Shown here piece by piece: positions 26,455-34,063 of a DNA stretch of 64,000 nucleotides; position 1 is the first letter of the stretch; each line of letters opens with the position of its first letter. The notes below the pieces were generated by a model, which worked only from the letters and a program-made list of their open reading frames with translations, made no database searches and was not told the DNA's origin. The stretch is from VAZQ01 sp035263865 (GTDB lineage: Bacteria; Pseudomonadota; Alphaproteobacteria; Rhizobiales; Xanthobacteraceae): assembly GCA_035263865.1 (NCBI GenBank), contig DATFQX010000214.1, positions 1 through 64,000 of the forward strand. The letters are read 5' to 3'. The translations under genes and the position numbers were made by a program.

Positions 26455-27504
26455 CTAAGGCATGAAATCGACGACCACCTTGATGTCGCCTTTGCGGTGC
26501 TCGAGCGCCTCACTCCAGCGCTCAAGCGGGACCGTGCGCGTGATCAGCCGCCCGAGCCAGCGCTGGTCGGCCTGCACGAGCGCCTCTGCAGCCATTTGAT
26601 AATGCCGACGGTTCGCGTTCACCGTGCCGAACACGACATTGTTGTCGAGCACCGTCCTTCGATTGAAGCGGCCGACATCGAGATCAAAGATCTTTCCGGG
26701 TTCGGTGACCCCGGTCAGGCACAAGACTCCCGCGGCTGCCGTCGCTTCAAGGCAAGCATGGATGACGGCCGGAGCGCCGGTGCATTCCATCAGCACGTCG
26801 GGCGCAACACCCTTAAGCGTGCTCGGGTCGCTGTGATAAGTCGCGCCTAGATCGCTCACGATCGCCTCTTTCGGCCCGCCTCTGTTGTGATCGAGCGCAT
26901 GCACGTCGAGGCCCCGCTGCATTCCCATCAGGGCCGCCAGCAGGCCGATGGGACCGGCGCCGGTGACAAGCAATACTTTCGGGCGCCACCCCCACGCGCG
27001 TTGGCCGATGCGCTCCGTGTGGTCCCACGCCTTGGCCAGAATGCTGGCGGGCTCCAGAAGAACGCCAAGAAGCCCCAATGTAGGGTCGATTTTGACCGCA
27101 AACTCCGGTTCGATGCGGAAGTATTCGGCGCCGTAGCCGTGGCGCTCCTTGATGCCCCGCTCAGTGTAACGTCCGTTGCGGCACATGTCCCATTCGCCGA
27201 CGGCACAAGCAATGCACGGTTCGGGATCGGGCCGACGCACGATCCCGACAACGAGGTCCCCCGGCGCGAGGCCGCACCCGTTGGGGGGCGCCTCGACGGC
27301 GCCTAACGATTCGTGGCCGAGAATAAGCCGCTGCTGGCCGGGAGGGGCAAAGCCGTAGCTGCCGTTGAGGATTTCACGGTCAGTCCCGCAGACCCCAAGG
27401 GCCAAACTGCGCACCAAAACACAGCCATCCGACTCCGCCGGCTCAGCCACATCTTCGAGCCTCGCCGAGTGGGGGGTGCGGGGCAAAACGGTGATTGCGC
27501 GCAT
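26455..27504 (-). CDS. Glucose 1-dehydrogenase-like zinc alcohol dehydrogenase
   Basis: A 349-residue medium-chain dehydrogenase. Zn ligands are visible as Cys39 (GVCGTD), His64 and Glu65 (LGHESLG); a Cys-rich lobe (PCIACAVGEWDMCRNG) replaces the usual structural-zinc loop, and a VTGAGPIGLLAAL Rossmann motif follows. The overall pattern fits archaeal-type glucose 1-dehydrogenase with a Glu_dehydr_C domain. The start at 27504 is where similarity begins. It is convergent with otsA and sits among glucan genes, so oxidation of released glucose to gluconolactone is a fair inference. Confidence 0.83.
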   Translation of the reverse strand: MRAITVLPRTPHSARLEDVAEPAESDGCVLVRSLALGVCGTDREILNGSYGFAPPGQQRLILGHESLGAVEAPPNGCGLAPGDLVVGIVRRPDPEPCIACAVGEWDMCRNGRYTERGIKERHGYGAEYFRIEPEFAVKIDPTLGLLGVLLEPASILAKAWDHTERIGQRAWGWRPKVLLVTGAGPIGLLAALMGMQRGLDVHALDHNRGGPKEAIVSDLGATYHSDPSTLKGVAPDVLMECTGAPAVIHACLEATAAAGVLCLTGVTEPGKIFDLDVGRFNRRTVLDNNVVFGTVNANRRHYQMAAEALVQADQRWLGRLITRTVPLERWSEALEHRKGDIKVVVDFMP

Positions 27505-27699
27505 CGCTGTCCTGGACTGCCTCGATTGGACCGCCGCGGCGGCCGCAGTGAGCCTTTTTGCGCTTTTGCAACGCGCTGGCTTCCCGGAAAAAGCGGTTCG
27601 CCACACCTCTACGTCGGACCGTGAGAAATGTTCCCGCGCAGATGAAACGAAAAAACGGTCGTCGGCGTTATCGATCTTGGTGGAAAGAGGAGGCACGGA

Positions 27700-28075
27700 A
27701 TGGAGGCCATCGGTCGCCGGCGGTGGGCGATTCCGGAGGGATATATCCCCTCTGAAAGTTCATATTCCGATCGCGACTTAGCCTCGCACGAGACCGCATG
27801 CATCCTCAATGCCGGCGACCGTGACGCGCATGTGGCCATTACTATTTTTTTTCGCCGACCGGGAGCCGGTCGGGCCGTATCGCGTCACCGTCGCCGGACG
27901 GCACACGTTGCATCTGCGCTTCAATGATCTGGATGATCCGCAGCCGATTCCGCGCGATACCGACTACGCCTCCGTCTTCGAATCCGACGTTCCGATCATC
28001 GTGCAACATACGCGGCTCGATTCCCGTCGCGCCGAGCTCGCCCTTCTGTCGACCGTCACTTATCCGCAAGACTGA
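27700..28075 (+). pseudogene. ASRT-family protein (sensory rhodopsin transducer homolog), frameshifted
   Basis: The first frame (27700 to about 27852) encodes RRWAIPEGYIPSESSYSDRD and LASHETACILNAGDRDAHVAITIFF. The continuation ADREPVGPYRVTVAGRHTLH, LRFNDLDDPQPIPRDTDYAS and PIIVQHTRLDSRRAELAL lies in the next frame to 28075. Both halves match the Anabaena sensory rhodopsin transducer (ASRT) family. The switch falls at a run of eight T (27844-27851); seven would restore a protein of about 124 residues. AGGAGG lies six nt before the ATG at 27700. No rhodopsin gene is near; the neighbours act on glucans. The lesion may be real, a sequencing error, or a site of polymerase slippage. Confidence 0.85.
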
Positions 28076-28105
28076 TTAGCATTTATCCGTAAGACTGATT
28101 AGCAT
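28060..28105 (+). repeat. 23-bp tandem duplication
   Basis: Two adjacent 23-bp copies (28060-28082 and 28083-28105) containing AAGACTGATTAGCAT and differing at a single position (C28067 versus T28090). The first copy contains the last codons and stop of the ASRT-family gene, so the duplication reproduces its 3' end, including the stop triplet. Confidence 0.9.
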
Positions 28106-28212
28106 ATGGCCAAACTTGCTTTTTATTTTTCATCGCTGCGGCGCGCGGAGGTACGGAACTTTTCGCATCGCAATACGTTGCGGCAAGAACGGGTCCTGGT
28201 GGAGAGGAAAAT

Positions 28213-29307
28213 ATGAAAATCGCGCAGATCGCGCCGCTCATGGAGAGCGTGCCGCCGCGGCTTTATGGGGGAAGCGAGCGAATCGCCTCCTATCTCACCG
28301 ACGAACTGGTCCGAATGGGCCATGACGTGACGCTCTTTGCGAGCGGAGATTCCGTCTCCAGCGCGCATCTGGTGCCCTGCGTCCCAATGGCGCTGCGTCT
28401 TGATGACAACGTGCGCGACCCAATCCCCTATTACATGCTGATGCTGGACCGGGTGCGGGAATACGCGGACGAATTCGACATTCTGCACTTCCACATCGAT
28501 CAGTTTCACTTTCCGCTGTTTCGGCCGATAGCTCACCGGACCGTGACCACGCTTCATGGCCGGCAGGATCTGCACGACCTCAAGCCCCTCTATGTCGGCT
28601 TCAGCGAGATGCCGCTGGTGTCGATCTCCAACGCACAACGCAAACCCATCCCTAACGCGAACTTCGTCGCCACCGTCCATCACGGCATTCCCACCCACTC
28701 GCTCAGACCCACTTACCAGCCGCGCGACAACTATGTCGCCTTCCTCGGACGGATCTCGCCTGAGAAGCGGCCAGATCGTGCGATCAGGATCGCGCGGGCG
28801 CTGGAAATCCCGCTCAAGATTGCCGCCAAAGTGGACAAGGTCGACGAAGTCTATTTCCGCGAGAAGATCGTGCCGCTCCTCAACCAACCGGGTGTGGAAT
28901 ACATCGGCGAGATTGATGAGCGGGCCAAGAGCGACTTCTTGGGCAATGCAGCGGCGCTCCTGTTCCCGGTCGACTGGCCCGAGCCGTTCGGATTGTCGAT
29001 GATTGAAGCGATGGCCTGCGGGACTCCGGTTCTCGCCTTCGGCTGCGGCTCGGTCCCCGAGATTATCGATCCAGGCATAACAGGCTTCATCGTCGATAGT
29101 ATGGACGAGGCGATCAGGACCTTACCCGCGGTCCTTGCGCTCGACCGGCGGGCCGTGCGGCAGCGGTTCGAGCAGCGCTTTTCCGTTGCCCGGATGGCCA
29201 AAGATTATATTCATGTGTATCGTTCACTGTTGAAGCGGCCCTCGCTCCCCGAGCACGAATCCGCCATGGCGAGGCTGCAGCCGGAGATGGAAAAAGGAAT
29301 GAACTGA
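28213..29307 (+). CDS. Family 4 glycosyltransferase
   Basis: A 364-residue GT-B enzyme. The N-terminal MKIAQIAPLMESVPPRLYGG, followed by SERI, is the acceptor-domain signature; VAFLGRISPEKRPDRAIRIA and DWPEPFGLSMIEAMACGTPV (donor-sugar EX7E-type motif) follow. GGAGAGG lies upstream of the ATG. It is placed directly before the amylo-1,6-glucosidase gene (9 bp gap), an arrangement that suggests a role in making or remodelling an intracellular or osmoprotective glucan. Donor and acceptor are not known. Confidence 0.9.
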   Translation: MKIAQIAPLMESVPPRLYGGSERIASYLTDELVRMGHDVTLFASGDSVSSAHLVPCVPMALRLDDNVRDPIPYYMLMLDRVREYADEFDILHFHIDQFHFPLFRPIAHRTVTTLHGRQDLHDLKPLYVGFSEMPLVSISNAQRKPIPNANFVATVHHGIPTHSLRPTYQPRDNYVAFLGRISPEKRPDRAIRIARALEIPLKIAAKVDKVDEVYFREKIVPLLNQPGVEYIGEIDERAKSDFLGNAAALLFPVDWPEPFGLSMIEAMACGTPVLAFGCGSVPEIIDPGITGFIVDSMDEAIRTLPAVLALDRRAVRQRFEQRFSVARMAKDYIHVYRSLLKRPSLPEHESAMARLQPEMEKGMN

Positions 29308-29316
29308 CGGGGTTTC

Positions 29317-31578
29317 ATGGCGATCGAGAGCGTCGCGCTCCCGAAATTGTCGCTGCATACTGCTGCTGAGGGACCGTTCTACTTTCCGGCGACGGGTCCG
29401 GCCTCTCGACCGCGTCGCACCCTCAAGCACGGCGATACGTTCATCGTCGTCGACAGCCACGGCGACATCGGCGCCTCGCCGGGCGGCACCGACGGGCTCT
29501 TCTATTGCGACACGCGCTTTCTCTCTCGTCTCGAGCTCTTGCTCAACGGGGTACAGCCGTTGCTGCTCGGCTCAAACGTGCGTGACGACAACAGCCAGCT
29601 CACTGTCGACCTGACCAATCCGGATATCTATTTCGACCAGCGGCTTGTCCTGCCCAAGGACACCCTGCATCTCGTGCGCACCATTTTTCTCTGGCACGAT
29701 ACCGCGTATCAGCGGTTCGCGATCCGCAATTACGGCGACAATGCGGTCGATCTGCAGCTCACCATTGTGTTCGATAGCGATTTTGCCGACCTTTTCGAGG
29801 TGCGCGGCTTGCATCGCAGCAAGCACGGTCGCATCGATCACGCCTGCGGGGCGGACACAGGAGTCCTGACGTATTCCGGTCTCGATGGCAAGCGGCGCCA
29901 AAGCACGTTGAATTTCGATCCGCAGCCTGCCGAGCTGACGCAGACGAGCGCCAGCTATGTCATCCATCTGCCGCCGAAGCGGGCGAAGACAATGTTCTTG
30001 ACAGTGGGCTGCGGCATTCCCGCCCCGCCGAAGCCAGTGGCGTTCCTGCGCGGATTGCGAGCGGCCCACCGCGAGCTGCGTCATGCCTCGCAAAATGCCG
30101 GCACGGTTGTGAGTTCAAATGACATCTTCAACGAGATCGTGTGCAGATCCATGGCCGATCTGTACATGCTGATGACGCAGACGCCGCAGGGACGCTATCC
30201 CTACGCCGGCATTCCTTGGTACTCGACCACCTTCGGCCGCGACGGATTGATCACCGCCCTGCAGATGCTTTGGGTCGATCCACGCATTGCCGAGGGTGTG
30301 CTGCGACGGCTCGCTGCCTTTCAGGCCAAGCATCACGACGACGCATCCGACGCCCAGCCGGGAAAAATCTTGCATGAAATGCGCGAAGGAGAGATGGCGA
30401 CGCTTGGGGAGGTGCCCTTCGGGCTCTACTACGGCAGCGTCGACGCCACGCCCTTATTTGTGATGCTGGCCGGGCTTTTTGCCGAACGGACCGGAGACGA
30501 CGCCATTATCGTCGAGCTGTGGCCGGCAATCGAAGCCGCGCTCGCCTGGATCGATGGTCCCGGTGATCTCGATGGCGACGGCTTTCTCGAATATTACCGC
30601 GCAACCGAGCGGGGCCTCGCCAATCAAGGCTGGAAGGACTCCGAAGACGCGGTTTTTCATGCCGATGGGCGCCTTGCAGAGGGCCCAATCGCGCTGGCGG
30701 AGGTGCAAGGCTACGTCTACTGCGCCAAACAGGTTCTGGCGCGTTGCGCCGAACGGCTCGGCTGGACAGAACGCGCGCGGCTCCTCAAGGCTGAAGCCGA
30801 TCAACTGGCCGAGCGATTCGACACAAGCTTCTGGTGTCCGGAGTTGGGCACGTACGCGCTGGCGCTCGACGGAAATAAGGAGCCTTGTCGAGTCCGGAGC
30901 TCCAATGCCGGGCAGGTTCTGTTCACTGGCATCGCCAAGTTCGATCGAGCCGTCGAGGTGGCCGACGGCTTGTTGCGGCCGCAATTCTTCTCCGGGTGGG
31001 GCATTCGCACCATTGCCAACTCGGAAGCGCGGTATAATCCAATGTCGTACCACAATGGCTCGATCTGGCCGCATGATAACGCGCTGATCGCGCTGGGTTT
31101 GGCCCGCTACGACCTCAAGCGCTCGCTCGAGCGGATGTTCGAAGCCTTGTTCGACGCCGCGAGCTATTTCGAAATGCGGCGATTGCCCGAGCTGTTCTGT
31201 GGGTTTCAACGCAGCCGCGGGCGCGGGCCGACCCATTATCCCGTCGCCTGCTCGCCACAGGCGTGGGCCAGCGCGACTCCGTTCACGCTAATCGAGGCGT
31301 CGCTCGGATTGCAATTCGACCCTGCTGCAAACGAAATTCGCCTGCGCAACCCCCGCCTGCCGCGGTTTCTGGACGAGCTGGTGCTGCGCAATCTGCAACT
31401 CAAGCAATCCAGCGTGGACTTGAAGGTGCGCCGCCACGCCAACGAAGTCTCGGTGGAAATTCTCGAGCGGCGCGGGCACATCCAGGTTTCGGCCGTGTTC
31501 GGCCGAACCGCCGATCCTGCCGGACGCGCCCCTGGAGAATCTTGGACCAGCTCGGATCCGCATCGGCCGCCAACTTGA
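29317..31578 (+). CDS. Amylo-α-1,6-glucosidase-like protein (GDE family)
   Basis: A 753-residue protein with an N-terminal GDE_N_bis-type β-domain (about residues 40-240, FIVVDSHGDIGASPGGTDGL and FYCDTRFLSRLELLLNGVQP) and a C-terminal (α/α)6 barrel (about 265-720) with PYAGIPWYSTTFGRDGLITA and NPMSYHNGSIWPHDNALIA. Such proteins debranch glycogen or act on other α-glucosides. It is co-directional with the GT4 gene 9 bp upstream. Together with GH15 and the ots genes it defines a glucan/trehalose cluster. Confidence 0.92.
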   Translation: MAIESVALPKLSLHTAAEGPFYFPATGPASRPRRTLKHGDTFIVVDSHGDIGASPGGTDGLFYCDTRFLSRLELLLNGVQPLLLGSNVRDDNSQLTVDLTNPDIYFDQRLVLPKDTLHLVRTIFLWHDTAYQRFAIRNYGDNAVDLQLTIVFDSDFADLFEVRGLHRSKHGRIDHACGADTGVLTYSGLDGKRRQSTLNFDPQPAELTQTSASYVIHLPPKRAKTMFLTVGCGIPAPPKPVAFLRGLRAAHRELRHASQNAGTVVSSNDIFNEIVCRSMADLYMLMTQTPQGRYPYAGIPWYSTTFGRDGLITALQMLWVDPRIAEGVLRRLAAFQAKHHDDASDAQPGKILHEMREGEMATLGEVPFGLYYGSVDATPLFVMLAGLFAERTGDDAIIVELWPAIEAALAWIDGPGDLDGDGFLEYYRATERGLANQGWKDSEDAVFHADGRLAEGPIALAEVQGYVYCAKQVLARCAERLGWTERARLLKAEADQLAERFDTSFWCPELGTYALALDGNKEPCRVRSSNAGQVLFTGIAKFDRAVEVADGLLRPQFFSGWGIRTIANSEARYNPMSYHNGSIWPHDNALIALGLARYDLKRSLERMFEALFDAASYFEMRRLPELFCGFQRSRGRGPTHYPVACSPQAWASATPFTLIEASLGLQFDPAANEIRLRNPRLPRFLDELVLRNLQLKQSSVDLKVRRHANEVSVEILERRGHIQVSAVFGRTADPAGRAPGESWTSSDPHRPPT

Positions 31579-31627
31579 TTATGGCGCCTTCATGCGAGCG
31601 TTGGCGATAGCGAACGATGGCAAAAAC

Positions 31628-31918
31628 ATGTGTCGAAACATAAGGACCCTTTACAACTTCCAGCCACCCGCCAATGACGAGGAGATCCGTGCGTCAGCTC
31701 TGCAATTCGTCCGAAAGTTGAGCGGCTTCGCGCGCCCCTCCAAAGCAAACCAGCAGGCGTTCACCCGCGCGGTTGAGCAGGTCGCCCAAGCGACGCGCGA
31801 GCTCATCGATTCGCTTGTCACCGATGCTCCACCCCGCGATCGCGACGTCGAGGCCGCGAAGGCGCGCGCGAGGGCAGCGAGCCGTTTTCCACCCTCGCAA
31901 GCCCGACGCGGCGCGTAG
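31628..31918 (+). CDS. DUF2277 family protein
   Basis: A 96-residue protein starting MCRNIRTLYNFQPPANDEEI and continuing RASALQFVRKLSGFARPSKA, an almost diagnostic DUF2277 sequence. It is helical, probably cytoplasmic, with a disordered Arg-rich C-terminus. The family is widespread and uncharacterised; the C-R-N-I start has been suggested to coordinate metal, but nothing here shows this. The ATG at 31628 is preferred over an upstream start at 31592 because the conserved block begins at Met-Cys. Confidence 0.88.
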   Translation: MCRNIRTLYNFQPPANDEEIRASALQFVRKLSGFARPSKANQQAFTRAVEQVAQATRELIDSLVTDAPPRDRDVEAAKARARAASRFPPSQARRGA

Positions 31919-31957
31919 CGCATCCAGTGCGCGTGCGATCGCCTCCTACCAGCGAAC

Positions 31958-32650
31958 TTACTCGCGGTGCGAGACCACGCGGAAAGTCCAGCTGGCAAGT
32001 GCATCCATCATCTCACGTCTGACCTCGGCATCCTTGACCCCGCTGCGCGCGGGCAGGCGGAAGGAATGATCAGCGTTTTGGAACAGCTGCAACGATGCGC
32101 GCGCGCCAAGACGCCGTGTCAGCCGCTCGAGCAGGCTGAGATCCGCGAGCTTGTCGCGCGTCCCTTGCAGAAAAAGCATCGGTACCTGGATATCGAAAAG
32201 ATGCTCGGCGCGCTCGTCGGACGGCCGCCCGGCCGGATGCAGCGGAAAGCCCAGAAACGCGAGGCCGCGGACGCCAGGTAGCGCGGACGCAGCCTGCGCC
32301 TGCGACGTCATGCGCCCGCCGAATGATTTGCCGCCCGCGACGAGAGGTAGTGCCGGCAGAACCCGGCGGGCTTCTGCCACAGCGGCTCGAACCGTCGCGT
32401 GCGCGAGCTTGGGCGCGTCCGGCCGTTTGGCGCCTTGCTCGATGAACGGAAACTGATAGCGCAGGGTGGCAATGTCGCGCTGGCTGAGTTCCATTGCGAC
32501 AGACTCCATGAATGGGTGGAACATTCCGGCCCCCGCCCCGTGCGCAAGTACGTAGCAGGCGCGCGGCCGCGGCGGCACCGAGAGGAGCCCGGAGACGGTA
32601 CCTGCATCCCCGACCCTTAGGGTGAAGCGTTCCGCATCTGAGCGGTTCAT
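31958..32650 (-). CDS. α/β-hydrolase (KANL3/Tex30-like dienelactone hydrolase family)
   Basis: A 230-residue α/β-hydrolase. The nucleophile elbow is GGKSFGGRM with Ser in the G-K-S-F-G setting; the catalytic Asp is likely in FLQGTRDKLAD and the His in NADHSF. YVLAHGAGAGMFHPFME carries the oxyanion region. This subfamily has no firm substrate. It is convergent with the DUF2277 gene and divergent from pcm. Confidence 0.85.
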   Translation of the reverse strand: MNRSDAERFTLRVGDAGTVSGLLSVPPRPRACYVLAHGAGAGMFHPFMESVAMELSQRDIATLRYQFPFIEQGAKRPDAPKLAHATVRAAVAEARRVLPALPLVAGGKSFGGRMTSQAQAASALPGVRGLAFLGFPLHPAGRPSDERAEHLFDIQVPMLFLQGTRDKLADLSLLERLTRRLGARASLQLFQNADHSFRLPARSGVKDAEVRREMMDALASWTFRVVSHRE

Positions 32651-32769
32651 GCCCTAGTCGGACTGACCCATCTGTGGAAAGGGAGCCGAGTTTCGCCTAC
32701 ATTTTCCAACATGAAAAGATCGCGCCGGCTTCATGCAAGCCCGCGATGAGCTGTCCCTGAGATGGCGCA

Positions 32770-33456
32770 ATGAGCGTCAAAGATTTCGATATCCTGCGCC
32801 AACAGATGCTGGTGGAAATCTCCGCCGGCGTATTTCACGTGAGCGGCGTGCTCGGCAAGACGGCTCTCGATGACCGTGTGATGAGTGCGATAGGGAAGGT
32901 GCCGCGGCACGAATTCGTACCGGTCGAACTTCAGCCGTACGCCTACGCCAACATTCCGCTTCCGATCGGGTTCGAAAAGACGATCTCGCAGCCGTTCATT
33001 GTCGCGCTGATGACCGATCTGTTGGACCTTAGCGAAAACGACACCGTGCTCGAGATTGGCACCGGGCTAGGCTACCAGGCGGCGATCCTCGCGCAGCTGG
33101 CGCGGCAGGTGTACAGCATCGAAATCATCGAAGAGCTCGCCCGACAAGCAAAGCAGCGATTGCGTCGGCAGGGCTGTAGCAACATTGAGATCAGGATCGC
33201 CAACGGCTATCATGGCTGGTCGGAGCACGCTCCGTTCGACAAGATGATCGTCACGGCGGCTCCGGATCTCATTCCGCCACCCCTGATCCATCAACTCAAA
33301 GCGGGTGGGAAAATGGTGATTCCCGCAGGCCTGCCTGATGCGCAGCAGCTGCTGCTCCTGGAAAAGAACGGCGCCGGGAAGGTGACGACGAGGGAGATCC
33401 TGCAGGTGCGGTTCTCGCAACTCGAACAAACCGAACCGGGGATCACATCAAACTAG
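32770..33456 (+). CDS. pcm: Protein-L-isoaspartate O-methyltransferase
   Basis: A 228-residue SAM-dependent methyltransferase that repairs isoaspartyl residues in aged proteins. Motif I is VLEIGTGLGYQAAILAQL; PLPIGFEKTISQPFIVALMT is the family-specific substrate segment, and FDKMIVTAAPDLIPPPLIHQ is motif II/III. All landmarks are intact. Downstream, after a short gap, comes a small conserved ORF on the same strand. Confidence 0.95.
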   Translation: MSVKDFDILRQQMLVEISAGVFHVSGVLGKTALDDRVMSAIGKVPRHEFVPVELQPYAYANIPLPIGFEKTISQPFIVALMTDLLDLSENDTVLEIGTGLGYQAAILAQLARQVYSIEIIEELARQAKQRLRRQGCSNIEIRIANGYHGWSEHAPFDKMIVTAAPDLIPPPLIHQLKAGGKMVIPAGLPDAQQLLLLEKNGAGKVTTREILQVRFSQLEQTEPGITSN

Positions 33457-33470
33457 GGGGGCAGAACACC

Positions 33471-33665
33471 GTGCTTGAATTCACCGTCGGGATCAACATC
33501 GCCGGCAAACACGAGAGCGTGACGGTAGCGGCGGAGGATGCACTCATCGCTGCGCTAAAGGTGAAGTGCGAGCGGCCGGACGCTCTAATCAATTACGTGC
33601 GCCGACGCAACAAACGCGGCGACGTCCGTCATCCGCACGGGGCCATCGCCGCCAAGACCGAGTGA
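33471..33665 (+). CDS. Small conserved hypothetical protein
   Basis: A 64-residue protein from a GTG start, preceded by a G-rich stretch (GGGGGGCAG) about 7 nt away. It has a β-rich N-terminus (EFTVGINIAGKHESVTVAAE) and a basic C-terminal part (INYVRRRNKRGDVRHP). It resembles small hypothetical proteins I recall from rhizobia, but I cannot name a family. It begins 14 bp after pcm and may be co-transcribed with it. Confidence 0.55.
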   Translation: MLEFTVGINIAGKHESVTVAAEDALIAALKVKCERPDALINYVRRRNKRGDVRHPHGAIAAKTE

Positions 33666-33699
33666 TCGCGAGATGCTGCATTGATTGGATTGCGGGCGC

Positions 33700-34053
33700 A
33701 TGATTGAAGGCATCAGTGCCGTTACGCTCGCCACTCACGACATGTCGCGCGCAGTGCTTTTCTATCGCATGCTGGGCTTCGAGATGCTTTATGGTGGAGG
33801 CGACGCGGCGTTCACGAGCTTTCGGGCGGGAACGAGCTATGTCAATCTGATCGCCCAACCCTCCGAGCAAAACTGGTCCTGGTGGGGGCGTGTCATCTTC
33901 TACCATTCCGATGTCGATTCGCTGCACGCCAGCGTGATCGCAGCCGGCTATCGTCCGGACACCGCACCGCGCGATGCCGAATGGGGCGAGCGGTTCTTCC
34001 ATCTGACCGACCCGGACGGTCACGAGCTCAGCTTCGCCAAGCCGCTGCGCTGA
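33700..34053 (+). CDS. VOC-family (glyoxalase-fold) protein
   Basis: A 117-residue vicinal-oxygen-chelate protein with paired βαβββ modules: ISAVTLATHDMSRAVLFYRM (with LGFEML) at the N-terminus and FFHLTDPDGHELSFAKP at the C-terminus. Possible metal ligands are the late His and Glu (DGHELSF). The start at 33700 begins the conserved strand. The molybdenum hydroxylase gene starts 10 bp downstream, implying co-transcription and a possible shared pathway. The reaction is unknown. Confidence 0.85.
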   Translation: MIEGISAVTLATHDMSRAVLFYRMLGFEMLYGGGDAAFTSFRAGTSYVNLIAQPSEQNWSWWGRVIFYHSDVDSLHASVIAAGYRPDTAPRDAEWGERFFHLTDPDGHELSFAKPLR

Positions 34054-34063
34054 TCAGCCTGCG

